Below the pieces are notes generated by a model. It was given only the letters and a program-made list of their open reading frames with translations, was not told the origin of the DNA and ran no database searches. Below, in pieces: positions 17,659 to 27,310 of a DNA stretch of 64,000 bases. Each line of letters starts with the position of its first letter. Position 1 is the first letter of the stretch. The stretch is taken from positions 1-64,000 of the forward strand of contig JAHEGY010000009.1 of assembly GCA_024644875.1 (NCBI GenBank), read 5' to 3'. The position numbers were made by a program, and so were the translations under genes. Source of the DNA: Cyclobacteriaceae bacterium (GTDB lineage Bacteria > Bacteroidota > Bacteroidia > Cytophagales > Cyclobacteriaceae).

Positions 17659-17886
17659 GATCAATCTCGAAATAACTAGGCAAAATTCCCGCCTTGGCTT
17701 GTAAATATGCAGGTCGGCGGGATTTTTCGTTTTAATATGCTCAAGGCATTCTAATACACTCCACTTTTCGATAGATGGTTTCCAGTTGAGTTGATTCTCG
17801 GAGAGTGGAGATATGCGGTCTTTCAGGGTCTTATTAATTGAATTGGTATCCTCAACTAAGGATTCAACTAAAGATAAAGATGTCAT
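17647..17886 (-). pseudogene. DinB-family protein, N-terminal remnant
   Basis: The first roughly 50 residues match the start of DinB/YfiT-like proteins: a helix, then S-E-N-Q-L-N-W-K-P and K-W-S-V-L-E-C-L-E-H-I, where the His would be the first metal ligand. Family members run to about 150-180 residues with two further metal-binding His; here the similarity stops at about residue 51 and the frame runs into the terminator hairpin. It starts directly after the phosphatase stop codon (stop at 17887-17889, ATG ending at 17886), as an intact operon partner would. I take it as a 3'-deleted gene. Confidence 0.65.
17684..17727. terminator. Rho-independent terminator between convergent genes
   Basis: CCCGCC at 17688-17693 pairs with GGCGGG at 17716-17721, extended by flanking A and T tracts (AAATT on the left, ATTTTT on the right). 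With T-rich flanks on each strand it can stop transcription from both sides. It lies inside the 3' end of the DinB remnant frame. Confidence 0.7.
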
Positions 17887-19029
17887 TTATTCGGATGGAT
17901 TGTCTTTCCCAAGCGCCTTCAGCATTTTGAAGAAGATCTCAGTATTATCATAGATCCCGCTAAACAATTCTGATTTCGGCCCGTAAGCCAGTACCGGGAC
18001 CATAACACCTGTATGCCCCATGGTTGTAAAACCTGGATCTAATTCTCCTTTTTTTAAATTCCCTCCGTTTATTCCAAGTCCCCCGGTTTCATGGTCGGCG
18101 GTGACGATTACCAGAGTTTCCCCATCTTCCCGGGCGTATTGAAGAACTTCCCCAATGACATTATCAAAATCAATGACTTCCAGGGTCTGGTAGGTAATAT
18201 TGTTCTGATGATTACCCCAATCGATCTGGGATGCTTCAACCATCAGGAAGAACCCATTTTCATTCCTGGATAATACTTCTATGGCTTTTGCGGTAGCTTT
18301 TGATAACATATCTCTACGGCTCTGTAGCATAGTTGGAGGGCTCGCCTCGTAGACTAATCCAGCTATCTTATCACTTGTGGCTGTGTCCAATGCTTCCATA
18401 GAGTAACATAGTTCATATCCCTTTTCTGCAAGATCAATAGTAAGGTCTCTCTGGTCAAGACGTTCGATAAAATGAACTGCCCCACCACCAATAAAAACAT
18501 CAATATCAGTCTCAAGAAATTGCCGTGCAATTCTCTCATAATCGTTTCTGGTTTCAACATGTGCAATAAAACTGGCAGGAGTTGCATGGGTTATGGTGGA
18601 AGTGGCTACAAGTCCTGTGCTTTTACCATCTTTTTCAACTATTTCAGTTATATTTTCCACACGATCCTTTTTCGGATCAACGCCAACCATACCGTTGTTG
18701 GTTTTTGTACCAGTAGCCATTGCGGTGGCTCCGGCTGCTGAATCTGTGATGAGATCATCGGCAGAATAAGTTATCGAGAAACCCGTTATTGGAAATTTTT
18801 TCATATTGAGATCTCCCTTTTTTGCTATAAAGCCGGCATATATTTGGGATGTTCCCATACCATCTCCAATCATTAAAATGATATTCTTCGCATTTTTCCC
18901 TTTTGACAAGTCATCATCCTGGGACTTGGTTGTGTGGTTTTTTTCCTGACAGGTAGAATTGCTGACCAGGAGCAATATTAAGATGGGCAATATAAAGAAC
19001 TGTTCTTTGCTAAATTTCATAAAGGTCAT
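17887..19029 (-). CDS. Alkaline phosphatase (PhoA type), exported
   Basis: A metal-dependent phosphomonoesterase. The first metal Asp is D56 (I-G-D-G-M-G), the nucleophile is Ser97 in T-D-S-A-A-G-A-T-A-M, and the later metal ligands appear in V-T-A-D-H-E-T-G-G and M-G-H-T-G. Length, 380 residues, is on the short side of the family but complete. The N-terminus is a signal sequence with Cys27 near its end, possibly a lipoprotein although the lipobox is weak. M1 (19029) and M4 (19020) are both possible starts. It diverges from the phosphotriesterase-like gene over 222 bp, so the two may respond to the same phosphate signal. Confidence 0.93.
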   Translation of the reverse strand: MTFMKFSKEQFFILPILILLLVSNSTCQEKNHTTKSQDDDLSKGKNAKNIILMIGDGMGTSQIYAGFIAKKGDLNMKKFPITGFSITYSADDLITDSAAGATAMATGTKTNNGMVGVDPKKDRVENITEIVEKDGKSTGLVATSTITHATPASFIAHVETRNDYERIARQFLETDIDVFIGGGAVHFIERLDQRDLTIDLAEKGYELCYSMEALDTATSDKIAGLVYEASPPTMLQSRRDMLSKATAKAIEVLSRNENGFFLMVEASQIDWGNHQNNITYQTLEVIDFDNVIGEVLQYAREDGETLVIVTADHETGGLGINGGNLKKGELDPGFTTMGHTGVMVPVLAYGPKSELFSGIYDNTEIFFKMLKALGKDNPSE

Positions 19030-19251
19030 TATGATAAATTCTTGCCAAAGATACCCGTATTTTTTTTTTTGGATAGATTTTAATAAATTTTTTAACTACC
19101 ATGCACAGATTTTCATTTATTGTAGAACATCATTAAAGTTAGTAATGTTTTAAAGTGTAAGTATCAAATGTAAAATGAAATTATTAATTTAGATTATTAA
19201 GATGTTTCATAATCTCTAGTCAAGAATATGTAACCCGTCAAATTCGAAGTC

Positions 19252-20301
19252 ATGAACAGATATAGCCGAAGATCTTTTTTAAAGGATGCCGTAAAGTTAT
19301 CAATTTGTACACCTCTTATTCCTGCCGGATTAAAATTTGGAGATAAATTTCAAATTAATTCAGAAGAAAATATAATGACTGTTAACGGAATGGTTAAAGC
19401 TTCTGATCTTGGATTCACACTCTCCCATGAACATATCCTTGTTGATTTTATTGGCGCTGAGCATTATGACCCGAGAAGATGGAAACACGAGGTGGTAATA
19501 AAAGCGGTGAAACCCTATCTGGATGAAATAAAAGAATTTGGATGTAAATCTTTTGTGGAGTGTACCCCTGAATACATCGGTAGAGATCCGGAGCTCCTGA
19601 AAAAGCTTTCTGATCTAACAGGGATGCTATTTCTGACAAATACGGGATTCTATGGCGCTGCGGATAATAAATATATGCCCGGGAAGGCTTATGACATGGA
19701 CACTGGATCTTTAGCTGAACTATGGATTGGGGAATCGGAATCAGGGATCAATGGATCCGGCATAAAGCCAGGATTTATGAAAATAGGTGTAGCCCCCGGA
19801 CCGCTTTCAGAATTGCACCAGAAGATAGTAAAGGCAGCCGGGCAAACCCATTTGGAAACCGGATTATCAATTGCTTCGCATACAGGACCGGCAATACCAG
19901 CATTCGAGGAAATTACACTCCTTCAGTCATTGGGAATTGACCCGGAGGCTTTCATCTGGGTGCACGCACAAAATGAAAAAGACCCTAATCAAAGATTAAA
20001 GGCTGCAAAAATGGGAGCCTGGGTAAGTATTGATGGGTTGAATCCTGAAAATGCTGACCAATATGTTAACTGGCTTCAGGATTTCAAAAAGCATGATCTA
20101 TTACATAAAGTCCTTGTTTCACATGATGCTGGCTGGTACTCACCCGGAGAAGAGGGGGGAGGGTCATTCACACCCTATACTGCAATATTTAAGGACTTGG
20201 TTCCTAAGCTAAAAACGAATGGTTTTACTTCTATGGAAATCAATCAGTTATTTACTGTAAATCCAGGAAAGGCTTTTGCAAAAAAAGTCAGGAAAGTATA
20301 A
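19252..20301 (+). CDS. Phosphotriesterase-family amidohydrolase, Tat-exported
   Basis: The 349-residue protein has a twin-arginine signal (Y-S-R-R-S-F-L-K at 4-11). The binuclear metal site of the PTE family is complete: H59 and H61 (H-E-H), the bridging K177 (F-M-K-I-G), H210 (A-S-H-T-G), H238 (W-V-H-A-Q) and D292 (S-H-D-A-G-W). Family members act on lactones, phosphotriesters or carboxylic esters; lactonase activity is the commoner natural role. Location in the periplasm and divergence from alkaline phosphatase suggest a role in scavenging, which is inference. Confidence 0.9.
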   Translation: MNRYSRRSFLKDAVKLSICTPLIPAGLKFGDKFQINSEENIMTVNGMVKASDLGFTLSHEHILVDFIGAEHYDPRRWKHEVVIKAVKPYLDEIKEFGCKSFVECTPEYIGRDPELLKKLSDLTGMLFLTNTGFYGAADNKYMPGKAYDMDTGSLAELWIGESESGINGSGIKPGFMKIGVAPGPLSELHQKIVKAAGQTHLETGLSIASHTGPAIPAFEEITLLQSLGIDPEAFIWVHAQNEKDPNQRLKAAKMGAWVSIDGLNPENADQYVNWLQDFKKHDLLHKVLVSHDAGWYSPGEEGGGSFTPYTAIFKDLVPKLKTNGFTSMEINQLFTVNPGKAFAKKVRKV

Positions 20302-20455
20302 GAATACGAAACACTTTTCAGGAAAATTTAAAAGATTTCATATTAACTTTGGCGGTTTAAAAGTTTAAAAAGCTATTGAAATCATATTGCCGAAAGATAA
20401 ATGCTAATGTGGCTTTTTAACATATGTAAAACCCTAGCAACCTTTTGTTAAAAGA

Positions 20456-20983
20456 ATGTCAGTAAGTGAAATTGAAAGAATAAAAAAGATAAATGAATAT
20501 AAATGGCATGTCCTGTATACCAAACCCAGGAATGAAAAGAAGGTTAGTGCCCGTTTGCAGGAGGCTGGATATGAAGTGTATTGTCCATTAATTAAAACGG
20601 TTCACCAGTGGAGTGACAGGAAAAAGAAAGTTCAGATCCCTATGTTCCCATCCTATATTTTTATCTATATCAATGAAAAGAACCGGCAAATACCCTTACG
20701 TGATCCTGGTGTGATGAAATACGTTTATTTTGCCAGCCACCCCGCAATAATCAGGGATGTTGAGATCCAGGCGATCAAAGAAATTGAAAATGCGGGATCG
20801 GACATCAAGGTGGAAGGAAGTGGATTTGAGCGGGGCCAGTTTGTTGAAATTCCGGATGGGCCTTTTAAGGGGATGACTGGTGTCGTAGATAAATTTGATG
20901 CCAGAAAAGTACTGGTTTATGTTGAAGAACTTGGTTGCATCGTTCAGTTTTATTATAAATTGGAAGATAAGATAGAAGAATAA
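20456..20983 (+). CDS. UpxY-type NusG paralogue (transcription antiterminator)
   Basis: The 175-residue protein has an NGN domain (about 15-115: W-H-V-L-Y-T-K-P-R-x-E-K-K-V, P-M-F-P-S-Y-I-F-I) and a KOW motif (about 121-150: G-Q-F-V-E-I-P-D-G-P-F-K-G-M-T-G-V-V). UpxY proteins keep RNA polymerase going through capsule or exopolysaccharide operons. They normally sit as the first gene of such an operon, but here the next gene is on the opposite strand, so this copy is orphaned or acts in trans. Start ATG 20456 gives the usual short N-terminal extension. Confidence 0.9.
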   Translation: MSVSEIERIKKINEYKWHVLYTKPRNEKKVSARLQEAGYEVYCPLIKTVHQWSDRKKKVQIPMFPSYIFIYINEKNRQIPLRDPGVMKYVYFASHPAIIRDVEIQAIKEIENAGSDIKVEGSGFERGQFVEIPDGPFKGMTGVVDKFDARKVLVYVEELGCIVQFYYKLEDKIEE

Positions 20984-21066
20984 AAGCTCAAAAGATTACT
21001 ATTTGGTGTCTTAAAATTGTCTGGCCAGATGATTGCAGTTGAGGATTAAATAATTAGTAAAGTCAA

Positions 21067-22785
21067 TTACTTTTTAAGATTGGGCAGGGATATCAGGAAC
21101 TTCGTCCCAATGCCAACATCAGACATCATGTCTATATTGCCATTCAGCTTATCTATTGATTCCTTCACAATGTATAGCCCCAGTCCGGAACCAGCGTTTG
21201 AGTCCGTAGCCCTATAAAACATCTCAAAAACCTTCTTCTGGTGTTTCTTTTCAATTCCCACCCCATTATCAGATATAGTTATGTTTGCATTGGTTTTGTT
21301 GATTTTAACATCGATCTCGATCACAGGATCCTTTCCATTGGAGTATCGTATGGAGTTTGAGATCAGGTTATTAAATATCACTTTTATTCTTCTCTGATCG
21401 GAGTAAAAGCTGGCTCTCCCGTTAATGTTAATTTTTCTCTCAATCGCCTTATCCTTAACACTGAATTTTAAATGATCAAAAGTATCATTTATTAATTCCA
21501 GCCAATTGATCTTTTTGCGGTCTACCAACAATCTCGAATTCCTGGATAGATCCAGGATATCCCTGATGAAGGAATCCTGCTGAACGGCACTTCTACCCAC
21601 CATATCGAAATATTGCTTCAATGTATCAAACTTGTTTTCCTTTTTGGCAAGATTTACAAGGCCAAGCACGGATGCAATGGGTGCCCTGAGGTCGTGGGAC
21701 ACTTTATATACAAAATTATCGAGTTCAACATTGGCTTTCCGTAATTGTTTGTTGGTATCCTTCAATTTATCTTCTGCTCTTTTTCTGAATGATATTTCAT
21801 CATTCAGCTCCTTGGTTCTTTCATCGATCTTTGTTTCCAGGGTTTCATTGAATCTTTGGATCGTTAACTGGGCTTCATGTCGCTCAAATACTGTTGATGA
21901 TAGAATAATGCTTGTGATACTGATAACGCTTATAAAGATCTGCAGTATCAGTATGGAATTCTCATTTGTATCAAGAACAAAAGGTCCATAACCATGGATC
22001 GTAATATAAATTGCTGACAAAGCGGTTATCAATATACCGGTTAAGGTGGTTTGAAGATTGAACCTGAATGAAAGCCATAGTAAAAAGGGAATTATAAGAA
22101 ATGGATACGACTTCTCAATAGTAGGTGCAAGTGTTTCGTAGCGTAGAATTACTATAAATAATGCCAGACAAAATAGAAAGATCAATGATTCGAATAGTGT
22201 TCTACGGGTTATTTGTAAGGAGAATTTCCTTTTCCATGAAAGAAGGAATGGAGTGAATAGCAGGACGCTTGTTACATTTGGTATCCACCAGAAAAACCAT
22301 CTCGATATAAATTCTTCTTTAGTCACAATTCCGTTCAAATAAAAACTGTATGTGCCAAAAGAGGATCCGACAAGGCATATGCCCAACGCAATGATGAGAA
22401 AAACAAAAGTATTATAGGTGTTTGTAAAAGGATCCGTGTCTTTTACAAGTCTGATCATCAGGTATCGGCCAAGTAATATTTCAACAGTATTTCCAATACT
22501 AATGATGATTGAAGACTGAATTGTTCCGATATTGATCTCAATCCCATTTAGCCAGAATACAAGCATATAGGCTATTAGCGAGCCTATAGTGATGCCTGGC
22601 CAGGTTCTTACGCCAAGAAAGAGGATCAAAGCTAACCCAATACCTACAGGAGGCCATACTGGTGATGTTATCGGATCTCTAAATGCTAATAGCAGTCCAA
22701 AATACGCACTCAAGAAGTATATAACTGCTACAAGGATGATCCGAACATCAATACTTTCCAGTAAGTAGTACTTGATCTTTTGCAT
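21067..22785 (-). CDS. Sensor histidine kinase with MASE1 membrane sensor
   Basis: Residues 6-300 form an eight-to-ten-segment MASE1 integral-membrane sensor (S-P-V-W-P-P-V-G-I-G at 41-50 and G-R-Y-L at 106-109). A coiled coil follows (about 305-355), then the dimerisation and phosphotransfer helix with His364 in K-V-S-H-D-L-R-A-P-I, and an ATPase domain with N-x-x-x-N-S-I-R-Y-S and D-N-G-V-G-I plus G-S-G-L-G-L-Y. The ligand is unknown. No response regulator is next to it. The 207-bp gap upstream is shared with a divergent membrane protein gene. Confidence 0.93.
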   Translation of the reverse strand: MQKIKYYLLESIDVRIILVAVIYFLSAYFGLLLAFRDPITSPVWPPVGIGLALILFLGVRTWPGITIGSLIAYMLVFWLNGIEINIGTIQSSIIISIGNTVEILLGRYLMIRLVKDTDPFTNTYNTFVFLIIALGICLVGSSFGTYSFYLNGIVTKEEFISRWFFWWIPNVTSVLLFTPFLLSWKRKFSLQITRRTLFESLIFLFCLALFIVILRYETLAPTIEKSYPFLIIPFLLWLSFRFNLQTTLTGILITALSAIYITIHGYGPFVLDTNENSILILQIFISVISITSIILSSTVFERHEAQLTIQRFNETLETKIDERTKELNDEISFRKRAEDKLKDTNKQLRKANVELDNFVYKVSHDLRAPIASVLGLVNLAKKENKFDTLKQYFDMVGRSAVQQDSFIRDILDLSRNSRLLVDRKKINWLELINDTFDHLKFSVKDKAIERKININGRASFYSDQRRIKVIFNNLISNSIRYSNGKDPVIEIDVKINKTNANITISDNGVGIEKKHQKKVFEMFYRATDSNAGSGLGLYIVKESIDKLNGNIDMMSDVGIGTKFLISLPNLKK

Positions 22786-22992
22786 ATTTGCTCAGATTCC
22801 TCTCTTATAAATATCTGAAAAATAGTACTTTAACGTTCATGTCTTAAATTAATACTTATTAAATATAATATCTGTTTACTTTCTATTCCACAGGACATAT
22901 GTAATATTAAATGAGATTTTGAGTTTTTTTCCCCTGATGGTAAATAGATAACATATTAAAAATCTATAACTTGTATATGTAAACAAAAGTTT

Positions 22993-23850
22993 ATGGAAGA
23001 TCCGATAAGACTGCCTTTTCATTTTTATATGGGATTGGTTCTCTTAATCACAGCCTGGTATTTGAACTGGCATCTGGATGGCCTGAGAACACATATTCTA
23101 TTTTTCCCATTATGGTTTGGGTATATTCTTTCTGTTGACGGAATTGTCTATAAACGTAAAGGAGAATCGCCGTTATCAAAAAATTCGAAAAAATTTGTCG
23201 GATTATTTTTCATTTCAATACCAGTCTGGTGGCTTTTTGAAGGATTGAACCTAAGAACGCAGAACTGGTTTTATCTGGGACGTGAACATTTCAGTGATCT
23301 GGAGTATTTTTTATATGCCAGTATATGCTTCTCGACTGTTATCCCAGCCGTTTTTGGATCTGCCGAATTAGTGAGTTCCTTTAAATGGTTAAAAAGAATA
23401 AAAGGAGGACCTAGGATTTCTTCAAGTACTAACAGTATCAGGACCATTATCTTCATTGGGATTAGCACGCTGATATTATTATTGATCTGGCCCGGGTATT
23501 TTTATATCTTCTTATGGTTATCTGTATTTCTGATCCTGGATTCTGTCAATCATTTAAGGGGTAAGCGTAGCCTTGTTTCTTTAACGGATATCAGAGATTG
23601 GCGTCCATTGATCTCATTGGCTTTGGGTTGTTTAATCTGTGGTTTTTTCTGGGAAATGTGGAATTATCTGGCCTATCCTAAATGGATCTATCATACGCCC
23701 GGGGTCGAATTCCTGTATATCTTCGAAATGCCATTACTTGGATACTTAGGTTACATACCTTTCTCCTTTGAGTTGTTTGCATTTTACCATATGCTAGGGG
23801 ACGGGGTAACCAGAAACGGTCCTTCCAATTATATCCTTTCAGAATATTAA
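22993..23850 (+). CDS. Integral membrane protein of unknown function
   Basis: The 285-residue product has about seven hydrophobic segments (roughly 10-27, 32-50, 70-85, 105-128, 150-180, 203-222 and 235-270). I do not recognise the family. Striking residues are W-W-L-F-E-G-L-N-L-R and F-F-W-E-M-W-N-Y, each with an acidic residue inside a membrane segment next to Trp, followed by E-M-P-L-L-G-Y; such buried acids often mark catalytic or transport sites. It is convergent with the radical SAM gene, whose stop it overlaps by 4 bp. Confidence 0.75.
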   Translation: MEDPIRLPFHFYMGLVLLITAWYLNWHLDGLRTHILFFPLWFGYILSVDGIVYKRKGESPLSKNSKKFVGLFFISIPVWWLFEGLNLRTQNWFYLGREHFSDLEYFLYASICFSTVIPAVFGSAELVSSFKWLKRIKGGPRISSSTNSIRTIIFIGISTLILLLIWPGYFYIFLWLSVFLILDSVNHLRGKRSLVSLTDIRDWRPLISLALGCLICGFFWEMWNYLAYPKWIYHTPGVEFLYIFEMPLLGYLGYIPFSFELFAFYHMLGDGVTRNGPSNYILSEY

Positions 23851-24755
23851 CCTGCTATTCGGGATAATCCATTGTCAAGAGCGTAGTTATATGCCCTTTG
23901 AAATTCCTCAGCTGTAAGTTTTCTGTTTATTTTCGGATTTGAGATGGCATGATATGCCGGCCGATATTGATCCATCAGATTAAAGTAGGTATTTGTTGAA
24001 AGTTCCCTGACGAAGTCAATTACCTTATTAGTTTGAGCGATGTTGTCTGGCATAACAAGATGGCGTATAATAATCCCATTCCGGGCAATCCCATATTCAT
24101 CTACCTCCAGATCACCAACCTGTCTTTGCATCTCGACTATAGATTCTGTGGCCCTTTCTACATAATCATCAATACCGCTTAATTCATGGGCAATGCTGTT
24201 ATCCATATATTTGAGATCGGGCATGTAAATATCAAATATCCCCTCCAGTATTTTAATGGTGGAAGCTAAGTCGTATCCTCCCGAATTATAAACCAGAGGG
24301 ATATTTAATCCCATTTCGATGGCTTCAGGCAAAGCATTAAGGATCGCATTGACCATATGACTTGGTGAGACAAAATTAATATTGTGACATCCAAATTGCT
24401 GAAGGTTGATCATAATGCGGGCAAGATCTGAATAACTCATCTCTTCGCCAACACCACATTGCGAAATATCATAGTTCTGGCAGAAAATGCAGGATAGATT
24501 ACAGTTGGCAAAGAATATAGTACCCGAACCAAGACTCCCGGTTAAGGGTGGTTCTTCTCCAAAATGTGGGCTATATGATGATATAACCGGTAAACTTCCC
24601 GACTTGCATTTACCCGTGTTCAACTGAGTCCTATCTATCCCGCATCGATGAGGGCACAGGTTACAGTTTGTATTTGAGTCATTTATCTCCAGAATTTTGT
24701 TCCTGAGAGTGCCTTCTCTATGGGATCTGATGTAAGAAGGTTGAAACTGTTTCAT
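23847..24755 (-). CDS. PflX-like radical SAM protein
   Basis: The 302-residue protein has the CX3CX2C radical SAM cluster at C85, C89 and C92 (C-N-L-S-C-I-F-C). The N-terminal C31-N-L-C34-P-H-R-C38 plus C50 and the block E-E-P-P-L-T-G-S-x-G-S-G-T-I-F-F are hallmarks of the PflX branch, named for similarity to pyruvate formate-lyase activating enzyme. Substrate is not established for the family, so activation of a glycyl-radical enzyme should not be assumed; no such enzyme is in the window. The extra N-terminal Cys set could bind another metal or cluster. Confidence 0.85.
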   Translation of the reverse strand: MKQFQPSYIRSHREGTLRNKILEINDSNTNCNLCPHRCGIDRTQLNTGKCKSGSLPVISSYSPHFGEEPPLTGSLGSGTIFFANCNLSCIFCQNYDISQCGVGEEMSYSDLARIMINLQQFGCHNINFVSPSHMVNAILNALPEAIEMGLNIPLVYNSGGYDLASTIKILEGIFDIYMPDLKYMDNSIAHELSGIDDYVERATESIVEMQRQVGDLEVDEYGIARNGIIIRHLVMPDNIAQTNKVIDFVRELSTNTYFNLMDQYRPAYHAISNPKINRKLTAEEFQRAYNYALDNGLSRIAG

Positions 24756-24806
24756 TAAATAAACCAGCTGTTTAAAATTTGCTTTAATTTAGAAATTAAA
24801 AATCTC

Positions 24807-27185
24807 TTATTTCAGGTTCCGTTCAAACAACTCGTAGATCCTTCGGTATTCATCCGCCCAGCTGGATGCTTCTTTGAAGCCGTGATTTTCCACAGGAAAA
24901 ATCGCCACATCCCAGTTCTCCTTTCCAAGTTCGATCAGTTTCTGGGAAAGCCTGACAACATCCTGGAAATGAACATTCGTATCTACCATACCATGCAACA
25001 TAATTAATTCACCCTCCAATCCTTCTGCATAATATATCGGAGAACTGTTCCGGTAGGCAAGGCTGTCTTCAACCGGCGTGTTCAAACGGTTGGAGGTATA
25101 AGGATGATTATAATGCGCCCAGTCCGTAACGGATCTTAATGCAGCACCACATTTGAACACTTCCGGGTATTTAAACATCGCAAATATGGTTATGAACCCT
25201 CCATAGGAGCCACCATAAATCCCAATTCTTCCAGGATCGACACCGTGTTCAGCAACAAGATAACCGGCACCATCAACATGGTCAGTGAGGTCTTTCCCGC
25301 CCATATGCCTGTAAACTCCAGTTCGCCAATCGCGGCCATACCCTTGGCTTCCTCTGTAATCAATATCCAGAACCGTATAACCCTGGTCCGCCAATAAATT
25401 ATGAAACATATACTCTCTGTAGTATTGGCTCCACCATCTATGAACATTTTGAAGATATCCTGCTCCATGAACGAATATTACAGCTGGGCCATTCTCGACA
25501 GGATTATCAGGTTTGTACAAACGGGCAGATACAATTGCCCCGTCTTCTGCCTTAAACTGAACAATTTCCGGCTCCCTCCAGGAATATGCATTAAATTCAG
25601 GGCTGGTGGATTGTGTAACCTGGAGCATTTTCGCCCCGGGCTTATTTGGCATCAGGTATATTTCCCAGGGCTTATTGCTGTATGAATACCGGATCGCCAA
25701 CATCTTCTCATCAGGAGAAACAGCTACTTCGTAATTCCCGGCGGCCTGGGTATACTTGATTAAATTTCCTCCTTCAACAGGAACCTTATAAAAATGTCGT
25801 TCTGAAGGACCTTCCTTATTGGCTGTGATATAGAAAGATCTCATATCCTTGGACAATTTGACCCTATATACTTCCCAGTTTCCTGAGGTAATGGCTTTTT
25901 TCTCTTTTGTACTTGTATTTAGGGTGTAGAGATGCGAGTAGCCCGTCTCTTCGGATTGGAACCAGATCGTTTCATCATCCCCAAGCCATCCAATGCTATT
26001 CCTTTCGTAATTCCATTCCCCGATACCCGGACCGCCTATCCATGATTCATCGCGTTGCCTGTCCAGCAATATGAGTTCTCCTAGATCAAGATCAAGCTGC
26101 ATGATCCACCTGTCCTTGTTATCAGTAGATCGAATTACCATAACCACCTTGTCGCCTCTCTTATTAAATATTGGTGACTGATACACCACATTTCTTTGTT
26201 CTTTATATTGGTTATTAAACGTGCTGTCTTCAGGTAAATAATCCTTCAGGAAGAGAGGCTTGTCAAAGATGCCAGGGATATTTTTAGGATCGATAAAATA
26301 TGTAGTATCCTTTTCAATATCTATGATCCCTAATTTCCAGCTTCCTTCAGGACTTCCAACATTTGGCCTTGCCCTCAGCATTTTTGTATATCCAGTTTCA
26401 GTTACGTAACTGGGGACTTCTGTATTGTTCCCGTTGGGGGCCCTTTTTATCAGATGGAAAAGCACGTATCTTTCATCAGGACTGATGGTCAGGTTGCTAA
26501 GGTACTGGCCATTTATTGGGATCTCAACTGGCCTCTGGGGTTTCAATGAATCTCTTCTTGCCTCGGATTGCTTTTCTTTTTCATCCTGTTCCTGGAGAAC
26601 TTCAAAAAGGACCATCTCATCATTCCGCATCCACTCTTTTTGATCTGTTTGTTTTTTATCCTTTCGTTCGGAAGGCTTCTCAACAAAATTTGTGATCTGA
26701 GTAATACTTCCTATGGTAAGCGATAATTTGAATAGATTATTATCCCTTCTGTAGACAACATTTCTTTCATTCTTTGTAAATACCGGATTGGATTCAGGAT
26801 CAATGGTATTCGTTATCTGATCAACCTTTTCTGACTTGATATGATATATGAATATATCTCCATTCTTTTCATATAGTTTTCTGCTCCTGTCACCCGATAA
26901 AACACCATATTTAGCAGGCAACCGCTTTTGTTCATCAATCCCCACTTTATAGGGACTTAATCCCTTAAGATCGATTTTGTAAAGACTTTCATTGATTTCC
27001 TTATCGGGATTCCAGTCAAAAAATACACTTTTGCTGTTATCTGACCAGTAAATGTTCTTTGGCAGGTAGCCAACAAAATCATCGCCGGACATGATTTCTG
27101 TTAAACTCAGATCACTTTGTGGAAAAACCGGATTGCCTGTTACTAAAAATAATATTACACCCGCTGTCGCTTTCAATACATTCAT
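24807..27185 (-). CDS. S9 family prolyl oligopeptidase / DPP IV-like peptidase
   Basis: Start ATG 27185 gives a signal peptide ending near V-F-P-Q. The mature enzyme has an N-terminal beta-propeller (about 40-520) and a C-terminal alpha/beta hydrolase. The nucleophile Ser lies in G-G-S-Y-G-G (about residue 660), the Asp in M-V-D-T-N-V-H (about 735) and the His in E-N-H-G-F (about 770). Such enzymes cleave dipeptides after Pro/Ala from peptides in the periplasm. At about 790 residues it is full length. It lies downstream of the FtsX permease on the same strand, 126 bp away. Confidence 0.93.
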   Translation of the reverse strand: MNVLKATAGVILFLVTGNPVFPQSDLSLTEIMSGDDFVGYLPKNIYWSDNSKSVFFDWNPDKEINESLYKIDLKGLSPYKVGIDEQKRLPAKYGVLSGDRSRKLYEKNGDIFIYHIKSEKVDQITNTIDPESNPVFTKNERNVVYRRDNNLFKLSLTIGSITQITNFVEKPSERKDKKQTDQKEWMRNDEMVLFEVLQEQDEKEKQSEARRDSLKPQRPVEIPINGQYLSNLTISPDERYVLFHLIKRAPNGNNTEVPSYVTETGYTKMLRARPNVGSPEGSWKLGIIDIEKDTTYFIDPKNIPGIFDKPLFLKDYLPEDSTFNNQYKEQRNVVYQSPIFNKRGDKVVMVIRSTDNKDRWIMQLDLDLGELILLDRQRDESWIGGPGIGEWNYERNSIGWLGDDETIWFQSEETGYSHLYTLNTSTKEKKAITSGNWEVYRVKLSKDMRSFYITANKEGPSERHFYKVPVEGGNLIKYTQAAGNYEVAVSPDEKMLAIRYSYSNKPWEIYLMPNKPGAKMLQVTQSTSPEFNAYSWREPEIVQFKAEDGAIVSARLYKPDNPVENGPAVIFVHGAGYLQNVHRWWSQYYREYMFHNLLADQGYTVLDIDYRGSQGYGRDWRTGVYRHMGGKDLTDHVDGAGYLVAEHGVDPGRIGIYGGSYGGFITIFAMFKYPEVFKCGAALRSVTDWAHYNHPYTSNRLNTPVEDSLAYRNSSPIYYAEGLEGELIMLHGMVDTNVHFQDVVRLSQKLIELGKENWDVAIFPVENHGFKEASSWADEYRRIYELFERNLK

Positions 27186-27310
27186 CACCTTGCTTTTTAG
27201 ACTAAAAATATGTGCAAAAGTATAGAATAATTGGTGTGCAGACAAATTGCCCTATCTATGCATCAAAATTTGTATTATTGCTTGTTTTCTACTTTGTCCC
27301 TACTCTTATT

